Positions 23,850 through 33,327 of a DNA stretch of 38,726 nt are shown here, piece after piece (within the stretch, counting starts at the first letter, position 1; every line of letters begins with the position of its first letter). Both the position numbers and the translations under genes were made by a program. Source of the stretch: Sulfurimonas sp. (lineage in GTDB: Bacteria > Campylobacterota > Campylobacteria > Campylobacterales > Sulfurimonadaceae); the NCBI GenBank assembly GCA_027063295.1, contig JAMORZ010000125.1:1-38726 (forward strand), read 5' to 3'. The notes beneath the pieces were generated by a model. The model was not told the DNA's origin, did not search any database, and was given only the letters and a program-made list of their open reading frames with translations.

Positions 23850-24858
23850 CAAAAGAGAGAGAACCTTTGGAGTAGTTTGTTACTGTTCCCTCAAAGAAGT
23901 TTGTTTTTTGGTCATTAAATTTTGCAAAATCATCAACCCACTTGATAGGGTTTGCTACATCATAAAGCTTGTCAAATCCAACAGAAGCAAGTCTGTCATC
24001 TGCAAGGTACTTGATATACTGCTCTACAATATCATCAGTCAAACCTAAAATCTGCCCTTGAGTGATATATTTTCCCCATTCAGTCTCAAGTTTTACCGCT
24101 TCTTCAAACATCTCAATCACATCAGCTTTAAGCTGCTCTGTAAAAAGGTCTGGTCTCTCTTTGCGAAGTGTATTGATAAGATTTTGGAAAAGTACAAGGT
24201 GAGTCACCTCATCACGTTGGATAAAACGGATCATCTGTGCACTTCCTAGCATCTTACCTGAGCGTGCAAGTGTGTAGATATAAGTAAAACCACTGTAAAA
24301 GTAGATACCCTCTAAGATCTGGTTTGCAAAACAAGCTTTGACAAAGTTTGTCTCACTTGGGTTTGTTGCAAGCTCTGTATAAACTCTAGCGATCGCATCA
24401 TTTTTACCTTTGAGCATCATATCACGACGCCAAAGCTCATAGATCTCCTCTGAATTTGTGGAGATACTATCAACCATAACAGCATACGACTGAGAGTGAA
24501 GTGCTTCTTCAAATGATTGGCGAACCAAGATAAGGTTGATCTCTGGTGAAGTCACATAAGGGTTTACGTTGTCGATGATGTTATTTGTTTGGAGTGAGTC
24601 CATAAAGATAAGCTGTGAGAGTGCTTTATCATAAGCTGTTTTTTCAGCATCTGTGAGGTTTTTGTAGTCATTGACATCACGTGTCATATCTACCTCTTTT
24701 GGGAACCATGTGTTGTTTAACATCATCTCCCAAAGATTATATGCCCATTGATACTTAATATTGTTGAGCTCAAAGATACCTGTTGGATCACCACCAAAGA
24801 TTTTTCTATCGTTGACATTTTCAGTAGATGACGGGTTGTAGATCTGTTTTCTTTTCAT
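23836..24858 (-). CDS. nrdB: Class Ia ribonucleotide reductase beta subunit
   Basis: 340 residues from the ATG at 24858, chosen because GGAG lies six bases upstream; a longer frame upstream lacks one. NrdB holds the diiron-tyrosyl radical used by NrdA to reduce ribonucleotides. All ligands are visible: Asp in FMDSLQ, Glu and His in EEALHSQSY (the last Tyr is the radical site), Glu in LEGIYFYSGF, and Glu and His in QRDEVTHL. The C-terminus ends in an acidic DDDF tail suited to docking with NrdA, which is not in the window. Confidence 0.93.
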   Translation of the reverse strand: MKRKQIYNPSSTENVNDRKIFGGDPTGIFELNNIKYQWAYNLWEMMLNNTWFPKEVDMTRDVNDYKNLTDAEKTAYDKALSQLIFMDSLQTNNIIDNVNPYVTSPEINLILVRQSFEEALHSQSYAVMVDSISTNSEEIYELWRRDMMLKGKNDAIARVYTELATNPSETNFVKACFANQILEGIYFYSGFTYIYTLARSGKMLGSAQMIRFIQRDEVTHLVLFQNLINTLRKERPDLFTEQLKADVIEMFEEAVKLETEWGKYITQGQILGLTDDIVEQYIKYLADDRLASVGFDKLYDVANPIKWVDDFAKFNDQKTNFFEGTVTNYSKGSLSFDDDF

Positions 24859-24894
24859 TTGAGCTCCATTAAAAAAAGATGGTATATTTTTGCG

Positions 24895-24900
24895 ATTATA
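24895..24900 (-). promoter_or_regulatory. Putative -10 box of nrdB
   Basis: TATAAT on the minus strand, about 36 bases before the nrdB start codon. It would drive nrdB and the closely packed genes behind it. Confidence 0.55.
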
Positions 24901-24974
24901 CAACTAAGTTCATTAAAAATAGTTTGTAAAGTTGAAAAATAAATATCTGTAAGTTAGTTGCCCTTTTTCTTCAG

Positions 24975-24980
24975 TATAAT
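24975..24980 (+). promoter_or_regulatory. Putative -10 box of the chemoreceptor gene
   Basis: TATAAT on the plus strand 63 bases before the start ATG at 25044, back to back with the nrdB promoter. A T-rich stretch (CTTTTTCTT) lies just upstream, as is common in this phylum. Confidence 0.5.
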
Positions 24981-25043
24981 CTTATTTTATATTAGATACA
25001 CTTGTTTTACTTAGGTGACAAAATCAACAAAAGAGGTGTGATT

Positions 25044-26141
25044 ATGAGACTTTTTGGATCAACAGGGGTAAGTGTTGAAGAGTTTAAGCAACTAGAACAA
25101 GACTACAGAACTACCCAAAATGAAAATCAGATACTCCGCAATGAAATTACACAACTCCAAGAGCAACTTCAAGCTGCACAAGAGAGATCACACAGCACCA
25201 CCATTACAGATAAACTTGCCAAACTCCAATCAAACAATCTTAAACTCAATATCGCCGATATCCAAGGGAATATAGCAGAATCTGTTAGTAGTTCCAAAGA
25301 AAGTCTCCAACACACAAACGATCTTGTAGAGAGTCTTGCAAATATCTCTCAAAAAACGCAACAGGTTTTTGAGGTGCTTGAAAATCTCAACCAACTCTCC
25401 ACATCTTCCGTAGACACCATCAATGGTCTCTCAGAAAGAACTGAAGATATCACATCTATCTTGACACTTATCAAAGATATCTCAGATCAAACAAACCTTC
25501 TTGCACTCAATGCTGCCATAGAAGCAGCTCGTGCAGGGGAACATGGTCGTGGTTTTGCCGTGGTTGCTGATGAAGTAAGAAAACTGGCAGACAGAACAGA
25601 CAAAGCAGTAAGCGAGATCAACATATCGCTACAAAGTATGAAACAAGAGGTTGACTCGATGTCTGATCAATTCTCATCACTCCAAACAAATGTTGAAGAG
25701 TCAAATCACCTCATCGATGAGCTCAACACGGCCATAAAAACGAACTATGATGGACTTCAAGAGTCGTTCCACTCTATGGGATTTTCAAACGACAGAGTAT
25801 TTATCTCCTTGGCAAAACTCGATCACATCCTATGGAAAGCAAACACCTACTACTCCGCTTTTACAAAAGAGGAACAATTTAGTTTTGTTGATCATCACAA
25901 CTGTCGCCTTGGAAAGTGGTACTACGAGGGTGATGGTAGGGAAAACTTTTCACATACACCTCACTACAAAGCACTTGAAAATCCTCATGCTATTGTACAC
26001 AACGGTACGCACAAAGTGTTTGACCTTATCAAAGCTTCATCAGTTGATAGTGATGCACTTGTTGCTGCGTTTGATGAGATGGAGAAAGGGAGTCTTGAGG
26101 TGTTTAAAATTCTTGATAAAATACTCCACGACAAAGACTAG
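25044..26141 (+). CDS. Cytosolic methyl-accepting chemotaxis protein with C-terminal CZB domain (TlpD-like)
   Basis: 365 residues from the ATG at 25044, which follows AAGAGGTG; a TTG further upstream would add 14 residues but lacks an RBS. There is no membrane segment. An N-terminal coiled coil (about 15-55) is followed by a short signalling hairpin whose tip reads SDQTNLLALNAAIEAARAGE, the contact region for CheW and CheA. The C-terminus (about 265-365) is a chemoreceptor zinc-binding domain: HILWKANTYY, then HHNCRLGKWYYEG, then HAIVHNGTH, giving the His3-Cys zinc site. Helicobacter TlpD has the same layout and responds to oxidants and zinc; a similar role is inferred here. The TAG stop is followed in frame by the hydrolase coding sequence. 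Confidence 0.92.
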   Translation: MRLFGSTGVSVEEFKQLEQDYRTTQNENQILRNEITQLQEQLQAAQERSHSTTITDKLAKLQSNNLKLNIADIQGNIAESVSSSKESLQHTNDLVESLANISQKTQQVFEVLENLNQLSTSSVDTINGLSERTEDITSILTLIKDISDQTNLLALNAAIEAARAGEHGRGFAVVADEVRKLADRTDKAVSEINISLQSMKQEVDSMSDQFSSLQTNVEESNHLIDELNTAIKTNYDGLQESFHSMGFSNDRVFISLAKLDHILWKANTYYSAFTKEEQFSFVDHHNCRLGKWYYEGDGRENFSHTPHYKALENPHAIVHNGTHKVFDLIKASSVDSDALVAAFDEMEKGSLEVFKILDKILHDKD

Positions 26142-26144
26142 ACC

Positions 26145-27110
26145 ATCAAAACTTTTACACCTGCATTTGGACTTGGCAACTGCCATCTACAAACCATCTA
26201 CTCCACTCTTTTTGACAACAAACAAAAGGTTGCATTTAAAAGAGAAGAGTTTGTGCTTGAAGATGGTGACTTTGTAGAGTGTTTTTGGCATAAAACTCAT
26301 AAACAAACACCCACTCCATCACTTGTTGTATTTTTTCACGGACTTGCTGGAGACTACTCATCACCTTATATTCAAGGCAATGTAAAAGCCCTAAGTGAAG
26401 CAGGGTTTGACACTGTTGTGATGCACTTTAGAGGGTGTGGCACAAAACCAAACACCCTTCCTATCTCCTACCACAGTGGCAAAACAGATGACCCACTTGC
26501 GTTTGTTACACACCTAAGAGAAAATACACACTATACCAAGATATATGGTGTTGGTTTCTCTTTAGGGGCAAATATGCTTTTAAAACTCTTGGGGGAGAGC
26601 AGGAAAAACTCCCCTTTTGACAAAGCTGTTGCCATCTCTGCACCTATGCAGCTTGATATCTGTGCAGATGCCATCAACAAAGGGATATCAAGGTACTATC
26701 AATACAGACTTTTAAAGGAGTTAAAAAACTCTCTTGATGAAAAGTATGAACATTTTGATATGGAAAAGCTACTCAACTACAAACGCAGTGATATTGCAAA
26801 GATAAAAACTTTTTGGGAGTTTGATGAGGTCTATACAGCGCCTATTCATGGTTATGCATCTGCACAAGAGTACTACACCAAATGCTCTTCAAAACAGTTT
26901 TTAAAAGATATCACCACCCCAACACTTATCATCCACTCAAAAGATGATCCTTTTATGACTCCAGAGGTTATCCCAAACACTAAGCAGATCTCATCAAGCA
27001 TAACACTCAACATCACTAAAAAAGGTGGACATGTCGGATTTGTCGAGGGGAGTTTTTTTACCCCAAAATACTATCTCGAAGAGGAGATTATTGGGTTTTT
27101 TCAAGCTTAG
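26145..27110 (+). CDS. YheT-like alpha/beta hydrolase with non-standard start
   Basis: Up to 321 residues. The nucleophile elbow GFSLG, an Asp in HSKDDPFM and a His in KKGGHVGF form the serine-hydrolase triad. The family (COG0429, YheT) has unknown or esterase-type activity. The conserved YheT N-terminus (FTPAFGLGNCHLQT) is encoded at about 26154-26198, but the first ATG/GTG/TTG in frame is the GTG at 26253, beyond that motif. The frame is the same as that of the chemoreceptor and opens right after its TAG. Translation may start at an ATC (26145), or by read-through, or the protein may be shortened to 285 residues from 26253. The interval given assumes the motif is translated. Confidence 0.75.
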   Translation: MKTFTPAFGLGNCHLQTIYSTLFDNKQKVAFKREEFVLEDGDFVECFWHKTHKQTPTPSLVVFFHGLAGDYSSPYIQGNVKALSEAGFDTVVMHFRGCGTKPNTLPISYHSGKTDDPLAFVTHLRENTHYTKIYGVGFSLGANMLLKLLGESRKNSPFDKAVAISAPMQLDICADAINKGISRYYQYRLLKELKNSLDEKYEHFDMEKLLNYKRSDIAKIKTFWEFDEVYTAPIHGYASAQEYYTKCSSKQFLKDITTPTLIIHSKDDPFMTPEVIPNTKQISSSITLNITKKGGHVGFVEGSFFTPKYYLEEEIIGFFQA

Positions 27111-27114
27111 TGAA

Positions 27115-27437
27115 TTATTTGGATAAAACAGCTATTATTTTATCTATCTGGATTTTTATTTGTGGGAGTTTTTGAGTTGCTACATTCCAAACAATCTCTT
27201 CATCAATTTCAAAATACCAATGAATAAGCTTGTCTCTCATCTTTGCCATTAAAGACCATGGTAACTCATCAAACTTATCTGTTATCTCTCTTTTGGTATC
27301 TGTTTTGCAGCTTCACCTATAACTTCTATCTCACGAATACAGGCACTCACTGTTTTATCATCTTGAACAAAAGCTTCATAATCCATATCTAGTATATAAA
27401 TCTGAATTTTTTCAATCCTTTTGCTTATATCCTCTAA
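27115..27437 (-). pseudogene. Decayed HEPN-domain toxin (HepT-like), frameshifted and without its start
   Basis: Reading the minus strand gives LEDISKRIEKIQIYILD and on to GEAAKQIPKE, then an abrupt stop. Removing two bases of an AGAG run (27286-27290) restores the frame, continuing ITDKFDELPWSLMAKMRDKL, then IHWYFEIDEEIVW, to a stop at 27115. This is a DUF86/HepT protein including the RxxxxH motif (RDKLIH) of the RNase active site. It has no start codon and merges into the truncated MNT gene. Both lesions mean it cannot make a full toxin. Confidence 0.75.
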
Positions 27438-27615
27438 AAAAAGTTAGTAAATCAGGTATTTTCTTAAAATCTACAAGTATATCTAAGTCACTTTTTTGTG
27501 TTTGTTCTTCACGAACATATGAACCAAGGATATACAATGTTTCTACAGAATATTTATCCAGCAGATACGGTTTTAGAGTAAGCATATTATGTTTTATCTG
27601 CTCAAGTGATAACAT
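27412..27615 (-). pseudogene. Truncated MNT-type nucleotidyltransferase (antitoxin of a HEPN/MNT pair)
   Basis: 67 residues from the ATG at 27615, behind GGAG and a good promoter. The active-site motif of minimal nucleotidyltransferases is intact: GSYVREEQTQKSDLDILVDF. Family members are about 95-100 residues; this frame ends after LLTFFRGYKQKD because the second half has been lost and the sequence passes straight into the HEPN reading frame. The third catalytic Asp, expected in the missing half (VDLV), is absent. It is probably non-functional. Confidence 0.72.
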
Positions 27616-27637
27616 GAACACTCCTTCTCTTTGAATA

Positions 27638-27643
27638 ATTATA
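27638..27643 (-). promoter_or_regulatory. Extended -10 promoter of the decayed HEPN/MNT locus
   Basis: The minus strand reads TGCTATAAT 23 bases before the ATG at 27615, so the broken pair still has an intact-looking promoter and ribosome binding site. Confidence 0.55.
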
Positions 27644-27764
27644 GCATACTTGTATCAATTCTTAAATATACCTTCTATATTATTTTTATTTCTCATCTTC
27701 TTAACATTGCACTAATACAAAAATGTAATAATTCCATAATGAAAACTATACTAAAGGATTTTGT

Positions 27765-29072
27765 TTGAAAAAAACAGGATTAGCAGCTTTTTTATGTTTT
27801 ACACTCTCTCTTCAAGCCCTTACACTTGATGAAGCGGTGCAAACAGCATTGAACAACTCTGTAGAGATAAAAAAGATCTCCATGGATGTAGAACTTGCAA
27901 AAGAGAACATCAAAGAGAAAAAAGCTTCCCATTATGGTAGAGTTGATTTTCAAGGCTCATACACCCACTACAATCTACCACGAACACTTACACCTCTCAC
28001 CCCTGCCAGTATGGTAAATGGAGCAGCACAAATCCCTACAACACAAGATATTTTTGTTGCGGGTGTTGCTTACAATGTCAATCTGTTTACAGGTATGAGT
28101 GATACACACTCCATAGAGATAGCAAACCTTCAAAAAGAGATGGCAAAAAACATCACTGCACTAAGCAGTGAACAAATCATATACAATGTAAAGACTCTTT
28201 ACACAAATATCTTGGCTCTCAATGCCCAGATAGATGCACAGCAAGAGTATGTGGAAGCTCTTAAAAAGCTTCACGAGGATATTGAGCTTAAAGTCAAACT
28301 TGAAACACTCTCAAGAATTGATGAGCTTAAATCTCTTGCAGAGCTTAACCATGCAAAAAATGATCTTAAAAAGATCACAACAAACAGAGATATCCTTAAA
28401 GAGAGTCTTGCAACACTGATGTTTGTAGATACCATCTCCAACCTTGAACCTATAGATATTAAAGTAGATGAGATACCACTAAAGCAAAACAACTATAAAG
28501 CAACACTTATGCAGAGTAAAAAACTCACCCTCTCAAAACAATCTATCCAAAAGAGTATAAAGCAAGAACAGATAGCCTCTGCATCATACTATCCAAAAGT
28601 TGCACTCAATGCATACTACGGACAGAGTGCGGGTTACAACGATGCAACAAATCCAAAACCTGATGAGTTTAACCATGAACAGCTTTGGCAAATAGGTATT
28701 GACCTGAAGTGGAACATCTTTGACTTTGGAAAAACATCATCACTCACACAAAAAAGTAAAATCGCTACACTTCAAGCACAACTCGATGAAGCACAGACAA
28801 AAAGAGAGCTTACAAAAGATCTCAAAGAGGCTCTAAGCAAGATTGAACTTGCTATATCAAGCTACAAGAGTGCACAAAGTGAACTCTCACTTATGGAAGA
28901 GACTCAAAAGATAGAACAGATCCGTTACGACAATGGTGCTAGTGATATCAACGATCTACTCTATACAAAAGCTCGTTACCAACTTGCACACAGTGGCTTT
29001 ATCAATGCTCGTTATGAGTATCAAAATGCCATCGACTACCTCAACTATATTCTTGAAAAAGGAAACAAATAA
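27765..29072 (+). CDS. TolC-family outer membrane efflux protein
   Basis: 435 residues from a TTG start at 27765, fixed by AAAGGA six bases upstream and by the signal peptide that follows (MKKTGLAAFLCFTLSLQA). The two halves each show the TolC pattern of a strand pair and long coiled-coil helices; LTLDEAVQTALNNSVEIKK starts the first repeat and IRYDNGASDINDLLYTKARY lies in the second. It forms the outer-membrane channel-tunnel of the tripartite pump encoded by the next two genes, which overlap in sequence (TAATG at 29072). Confidence 0.92.
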   Translation: MKKTGLAAFLCFTLSLQALTLDEAVQTALNNSVEIKKISMDVELAKENIKEKKASHYGRVDFQGSYTHYNLPRTLTPLTPASMVNGAAQIPTTQDIFVAGVAYNVNLFTGMSDTHSIEIANLQKEMAKNITALSSEQIIYNVKTLYTNILALNAQIDAQQEYVEALKKLHEDIELKVKLETLSRIDELKSLAELNHAKNDLKKITTNRDILKESLATLMFVDTISNLEPIDIKVDEIPLKQNNYKATLMQSKKLTLSKQSIQKSIKQEQIASASYYPKVALNAYYGQSAGYNDATNPKPDEFNHEQLWQIGIDLKWNIFDFGKTSSLTQKSKIATLQAQLDEAQTKRELTKDLKEALSKIELAISSYKSAQSELSLMEETQKIEQIRYDNGASDINDLLYTKARYQLAHSGFINARYEYQNAIDYLNYILEKGNK

Positions 29073-30142
29073 TGAAAAAAATACTTATCATCATCCCTAT
29101 TATTGCTCTTGTTGCTTTAGCAGCATCAAAACTTATCGCAACAAAAAAAGAGATAGCTTCACAAGCGACCCCTTTAGCACTTAACTACACCATCAAAACA
29201 ACACACACACAAGAAAAAGAGGTTGCACAAAAACATACTTATCTTGCCAATGTCAAAAGTGACAAAGAGGTACAGATCATGACAAAACTCTCTGGTGTTA
29301 TTACAAAACTTTATGTAAGTGAAAGTGACGAAGTAAAAAAGGGTAATTTACTCGTAAGTATTGATGACTCATCACTTCTAAGTTCACTCAAAACACTCAA
29401 AAAAAATTTTGAAGTTCAAAAAAGTGATGTAGAGTACTACACAACTATTCAAGAAAGAAATGAAAAACTCTATAAAGCAAATGCAATATCTAAAGAGAAA
29501 TATGATGCTTCAAAACTTCAACTCTTAACGAAAAAAGCGGCTATGGAAGCTACTAAAGATAAGATCAGTTCTATCAAATCTGATCTTACTTACCTTCAGG
29601 TAAGAGCACCTTTTAGCGGTGTTGTATCTTCTATATACATGCACAAAGGTGATCTTGCATCACCACAAAAGCCTATCCTTTCACTCAGTGCTAAAAAACA
29701 AAAAATGACTTTTAGTTATGCTTCTACAAAAGGTGATGTAAATATTGGAGATAAAATTTTAGTAGAGGGTGAAGATGTTGGTGTTATCTCAAAAATCTAT
29801 CCAAATGCAAAAAACAACCTCAATATTGCTGAAGTAAAACTCTCTAAAATTCTTCACTTAAGAAATGATTCTTATGTTTCTATTGAAGTTGTTACGCGCA
29901 CACAAAAAGGGTGTAGTGTACCACTAAGTTCTATTCTTCACACAAAAGATGCTACATATATTTTAGTCTTTGAAGATAAAAAATTCTCAAAACTTAAAGT
30001 GGATGTTTTACTGGAAAACGATGCAGAAGCGATCATTTCTCCTTGTAGTGATCTACCTATTGCACAAGCAAGCGAGTCAAAACTTGCAGTACTTCCTTTT
30101 TATGAAAATTTAACACTTGTTGGAGAGAGTGATGAAAAATAG
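29072..30142 (+). CDS. RND efflux periplasmic adaptor (membrane fusion protein)
   Basis: 356 residues with a single N-terminal membrane anchor (about 3-24) and no lipobox. The biotinyl-lipoyl half-motifs are visible: SGVITKLYVSESDEVKKGNL before a helical hairpin (about 105-170) and YLQVRAPFSGVVSSIYMHKG after it, as in HlyD/AcrA-type adaptors. It links the inner-membrane RND pump to the TolC-like channel. The start shares one base with the stop of the TolC-family gene; the RND gene starts 11 bases inside its end. Confidence 0.92.
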   Translation: MKKILIIIPIIALVALAASKLIATKKEIASQATPLALNYTIKTTHTQEKEVAQKHTYLANVKSDKEVQIMTKLSGVITKLYVSESDEVKKGNLLVSIDDSSLLSSLKTLKKNFEVQKSDVEYYTTIQERNEKLYKANAISKEKYDASKLQLLTKKAAMEATKDKISSIKSDLTYLQVRAPFSGVVSSIYMHKGDLASPQKPILSLSAKKQKMTFSYASTKGDVNIGDKILVEGEDVGVISKIYPNAKNNLNIAEVKLSKILHLRNDSYVSIEVVTRTQKGCSVPLSSILHTKDATYILVFEDKKFSKLKVDVLLENDAEAIISPCSDLPIAQASESKLAVLPFYENLTLVGESDEK

Positions 30143-33100
30143 TTCTTGGATAGAATCTCTTCTGAAGAGACCCTATTTTATCTACTCCTTTTTAACCCTT
30201 TTTGTCTTCATAGGGCTTGTTGGGTATCAAAAACTAGATAGAAAACTTTTTCCAGATTCAAACTACCCTGAGATTGCTGTAGTGGTTGTTCAGCCTGGTG
30301 GAAGTGCCAAAACACTCGCAGCAAATGTAAGTGTTCCCATAGAGGAGGAGCTTTATACTCTTGATGATATTCGCCGTGTGTACTCCACAACAATCGACGA
30401 GGTAAGTGTTATAAGAGCTGAGTTTGAATACTCCAAAAACCTCGATATGGCAGCAAGTGATGTAACAAACTCCCTCAACAAGATCCGCTCATCTTTGCCT
30501 AACAACATCAAAGAGCCACAGGTACATAAAATCTCCTCTGCAACAGCACCAATCATCGTTATCGCAGCAAGTGGAGCAGACCTTGAGAGTATAAGAGATC
30601 TTGCACAAAACGACATAAAACACAGGCTTTTAAAGATACAAGGTGTTGCAAATATTGATATCTTTGGTGGATACAAAAAAGAGATCCAAATCATCATCGA
30701 TAAAAACAAACTTGATGAAAACGGACTAAGTTTTGCAACAGTTTTAGCCAAGATAGAAAAAACTTCTCAAGACTATACAGTAGGTTTCATCACCAACAAC
30801 ACAAGTCGCTACCTGCTCAAAGTCAATGGCAAACGCAACACTATAGCCAAACTAAAATCTATACAAATCACACAAAACATCGCTTTAAAAGATGTGGCAA
30901 AAGTGTACTTTGGACACTACGAAAACTCTGCTGAGTATTTTGGAAATGGAAAAGAGGCTATCGCTATTGCCGTGCAACGCTCAGAACATGCAGATGTTGT
31001 TAAAACGATAGAAAAAGTGGAAAAAGAGCTTGAAAAAATCAAGAAAGAGTACAAAGGGCTTGATTTTGAGATTACAGATACACAAAAAGATACTATCGTT
31101 TTAAGTACTCAAAATATGTTCTCATCACTTCTTGATGCGATTATCCTCTCAACTATTGTTGTATTTTTGTTTTTGGGAAGCTTCAGACAAGTACTTGTTG
31201 TACTTTTTACCATCCCTATCGTTTATGCTTCTACTATCGCACTTATGTGGATAGTAGGGATTGAGTTTAATGTTGTAACCCTTACAGCTATCATCTTGGC
31301 ACTTGGTCTGCTTCTTGATGATACTGTTGTTGTTATGGAGAACATCGAACGTCACTACAGAGAGCTTCACGATGAGATACACAAATCTGTTTTTGCAGGA
31401 ACGAGGGAGATTATGTTCGCTGATTTATCTGGTACTATCACTACGATGATAGCACTCTCCCCTATGCTCTTTGTAGGTGGTTACCCTCAAACTGTATTTC
31501 AACCACTTGTTGGAACACTTCTTTTGGCACTTGTAGCATCTTATGTTATCTCCATCACTGCTGTACCTCTTCTCTCTTTAAAGCTTTTAGCACTCAAAAA
31601 TGAGAAACTTCTTGCACTTGAGAGCTGGTTTAATAACCTAACAAACATCGCAAATAACCACACACACAGATTTTTTGCTACTATCTTACATGCAGCACTT
31701 AAACGCAAATCTGTAGCAATAGGATACTTTGTTGTACTGTTTGTGTTGTTTGCTATAAGTGTTAGAGGTGTTATGCCAACTGTTGGTAAAGAGCTGATGC
31801 CACCTATGGATACAGGTGGAGTTAAAATCTCTATAGTAACCGACTCTAACCTTCCAATAGAAACAACAAGAGAGATCTTAAAAAAAGCAAATGTGATCAT
31901 TGCCAAAAATGGAAAACTTGATTATCTCTCAAGCTCCATAGGGAGTGAAGCTGGGGTTTTAAGTATAGGGAGCGGCAGTGGGATTGACCATATCGCTATC
32001 ACAGCAACTTATGTAAACCGCTACAAGAGAGAGGAGAGCATCTGGGATATTGAACATCGTCTGCGTGAACAACTCAGCCAGATCGAGCATATCAAATCTT
32101 TAGATGTTGTTGATTATGGTGCTACAGCTCTTGCATCACTTCGTGCTAACATAGATGTAACACTCTATGCAAAAGATTTTCACAAACTGCTTCAAGCAGC
32201 AGATGAGGTAAAAGATGCGATGAACCACACACAGGGGGTTGTGAGTGTATCCACCACATGGAATATGGACAAGATTGTATATAACCTTAACATTGATGAG
32301 CAAAAGCTCCACTTCTATGGTGTCAATATGGCAGAGGTTACATCACAGGTGCAACTTCTTCTGCGTGGAAAAATTGTTACAACATTTCCTCTGCTAAACG
32401 CAACAGACTACAATGTGCTTGTTTGGGTCGATGAGAAGATGCGAGACTCCAAAGAGAAGATACTCTCCATGCTTATCGATACACCAAAAGGGAAAATCCC
32501 ACTCAATGCGATTGCTACAATCTCACAAAATAAAGAGCCTAGTATCATCACTCGTGAGGGGCTTATGTACACCCTTAATGTGTATGGATTTAGAGAAAAA
32601 GCAGCCATCTCACACATTATGGATAACTTTGAAAAAGCATTTGAGGGTAAAAAACTCCCAGATGGTGTAGAGATGGAGCAAACTGGTGACATCAAACAGT
32701 TTAAATCCTCTGCAGCTCGTATGATCAGTGCTATTGGTTTTGCTGTTGTACTTATCTTTTTTACCATCATTACACTCTTTAACAGTGTGAAGATCTCGCT
32801 GATGATCATCCTCTCGATTCCACTCACTATCATAGGTGCTTCATGGACGATGCTTTTTATGGATTATCACACCTCAATGCCAGCGATGATGGGATTTATC
32901 TTGCTTAGTGGTATCATCGTAAACAATGCCATCTTGCTTATCCACTTTGCACAAGAGAAGATCCAAGAAGGACTTAGTAAAACTGATGCAATGTTAGAGA
33001 GTATCAAGATCCGTACCCGTCCCATCCTTATGACTGCGTTTGCTGTTGGCGCTGGTATGTGGCCAGTTGCTCAAGGGAGTGCTATCGGACTTGAAAGACT

Positions 33101-33221
33101 TGCACCACTTGGAGCAGTTGCTATTGGTGGGCTTATTGTTGGAACATTTTTAACACTTGTTTTTATCCCTCTTGTTTTTATCTGGTTTATAAAAGAAGAA
33201 AATTTAGAACAAGAGCTTTAA
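30132..33221 (+). CDS. RND-family efflux transporter, inner membrane pump
   Basis: 1029 residues from the ATG at 30132, which has GGAG upstream and lies inside the end of the adaptor gene. The layout is that of AcrB-type pumps: TM1, a large periplasmic loop, TM2-7, a second loop, TM8-12. The proton relay residues of TM4 are present in GLLLDDTVVVMENIERH (Asp-Asp). The other repeat has SGIIVNNAILLIHFA, and TRPILMTAFAVGAG follows. The sequence is closer to the broad HAE1/ACR group than to metal (CusA) exporters, but the substrates are unknown. Together with the two genes before it this is a complete tripartite export system. Confidence 0.93.
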   Translation: MKNSSWIESLLKRPYFIYSFLTLFVFIGLVGYQKLDRKLFPDSNYPEIAVVVVQPGGSAKTLAANVSVPIEEELYTLDDIRRVYSTTIDEVSVIRAEFEYSKNLDMAASDVTNSLNKIRSSLPNNIKEPQVHKISSATAPIIVIAASGADLESIRDLAQNDIKHRLLKIQGVANIDIFGGYKKEIQIIIDKNKLDENGLSFATVLAKIEKTSQDYTVGFITNNTSRYLLKVNGKRNTIAKLKSIQITQNIALKDVAKVYFGHYENSAEYFGNGKEAIAIAVQRSEHADVVKTIEKVEKELEKIKKEYKGLDFEITDTQKDTIVLSTQNMFSSLLDAIILSTIVVFLFLGSFRQVLVVLFTIPIVYASTIALMWIVGIEFNVVTLTAIILALGLLLDDTVVVMENIERHYRELHDEIHKSVFAGTREIMFADLSGTITTMIALSPMLFVGGYPQTVFQPLVGTLLLALVASYVISITAVPLLSLKLLALKNEKLLALESWFNNLTNIANNHTHRFFATILHAALKRKSVAIGYFVVLFVLFAISVRGVMPTVGKELMPPMDTGGVKISIVTDSNLPIETTREILKKANVIIAKNGKLDYLSSSIGSEAGVLSIGSGSGIDHIAITATYVNRYKREESIWDIEHRLREQLSQIEHIKSLDVVDYGATALASLRANIDVTLYAKDFHKLLQAADEVKDAMNHTQGVVSVSTTWNMDKIVYNLNIDEQKLHFYGVNMAEVTSQVQLLLRGKIVTTFPLLNATDYNVLVWVDEKMRDSKEKILSMLIDTPKGKIPLNAIATISQNKEPSIITREGLMYTLNVYGFREKAAISHIMDNFEKAFEGKKLPDGVEMEQTGDIKQFKSSAARMISAIGFAVVLIFFTIITLFNSVKISLMIILSIPLTIIGASWTMLFMDYHTSMPAMMGFILLSGIIVNNAILLIHFAQEKIQEGLSKTDAMLESIKIRTRPILMTAFAVGAGMWPVAQGSAIGLERLAPLGAVAIGGLIVGTFLTLVFIPLVFIWFIKEENLEQEL

Positions 33222-33222
33222 T

Positions 33223-33251
33223 CCCCTAGTTTAGGGGAGATAAAGCTCCCC
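33223..33251 (+). terminator. Hairpins after the RND gene
   Basis: CCCCTA-GTT-TAGGGG (33223-33237) forms directly after the stop codon. GGGGAG (33234-33239) can instead pair with CTCCCC (33246-33251). The two structures exclude each other. There is no strong U-tract, so this is a weak or factor-assisted terminator. Confidence 0.5.
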
Positions 33252-33283
33252 TTACCCCTTCTATCACTTTTTTATCACTTTTG

Positions 33284-33289
33284 TATAAT
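33284..33289 (+). promoter_or_regulatory. Putative -10 box of the four-gene signalling operon
   Basis: TATAAT 39 bases before the GTG start of the hybrid kinase, preceded by T-rich tracts (CACTTTTTTATCACTTTTG). Confidence 0.5.
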
Positions 33290-33327
33290 ATAATTCAACT
33301 TTATCTTTACAGGTTTAGGAGTTTGTT

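Noticed and set aside
25747..26277. Plus-strand open frame of 176 codons in another frame of the chemoreceptor gene
   Set aside because: It overlaps the CZB domain, which is clearly coding in its own frame, and bridges into the hydrolase without recognisable motifs.
27747..27752. TATACT as the -10 box of the efflux operon
   Set aside because: Only 12 bases before the start codon and overlapping the ribosome binding site region; a CATAAT at 27735-27740 is better placed, but too weak to list.
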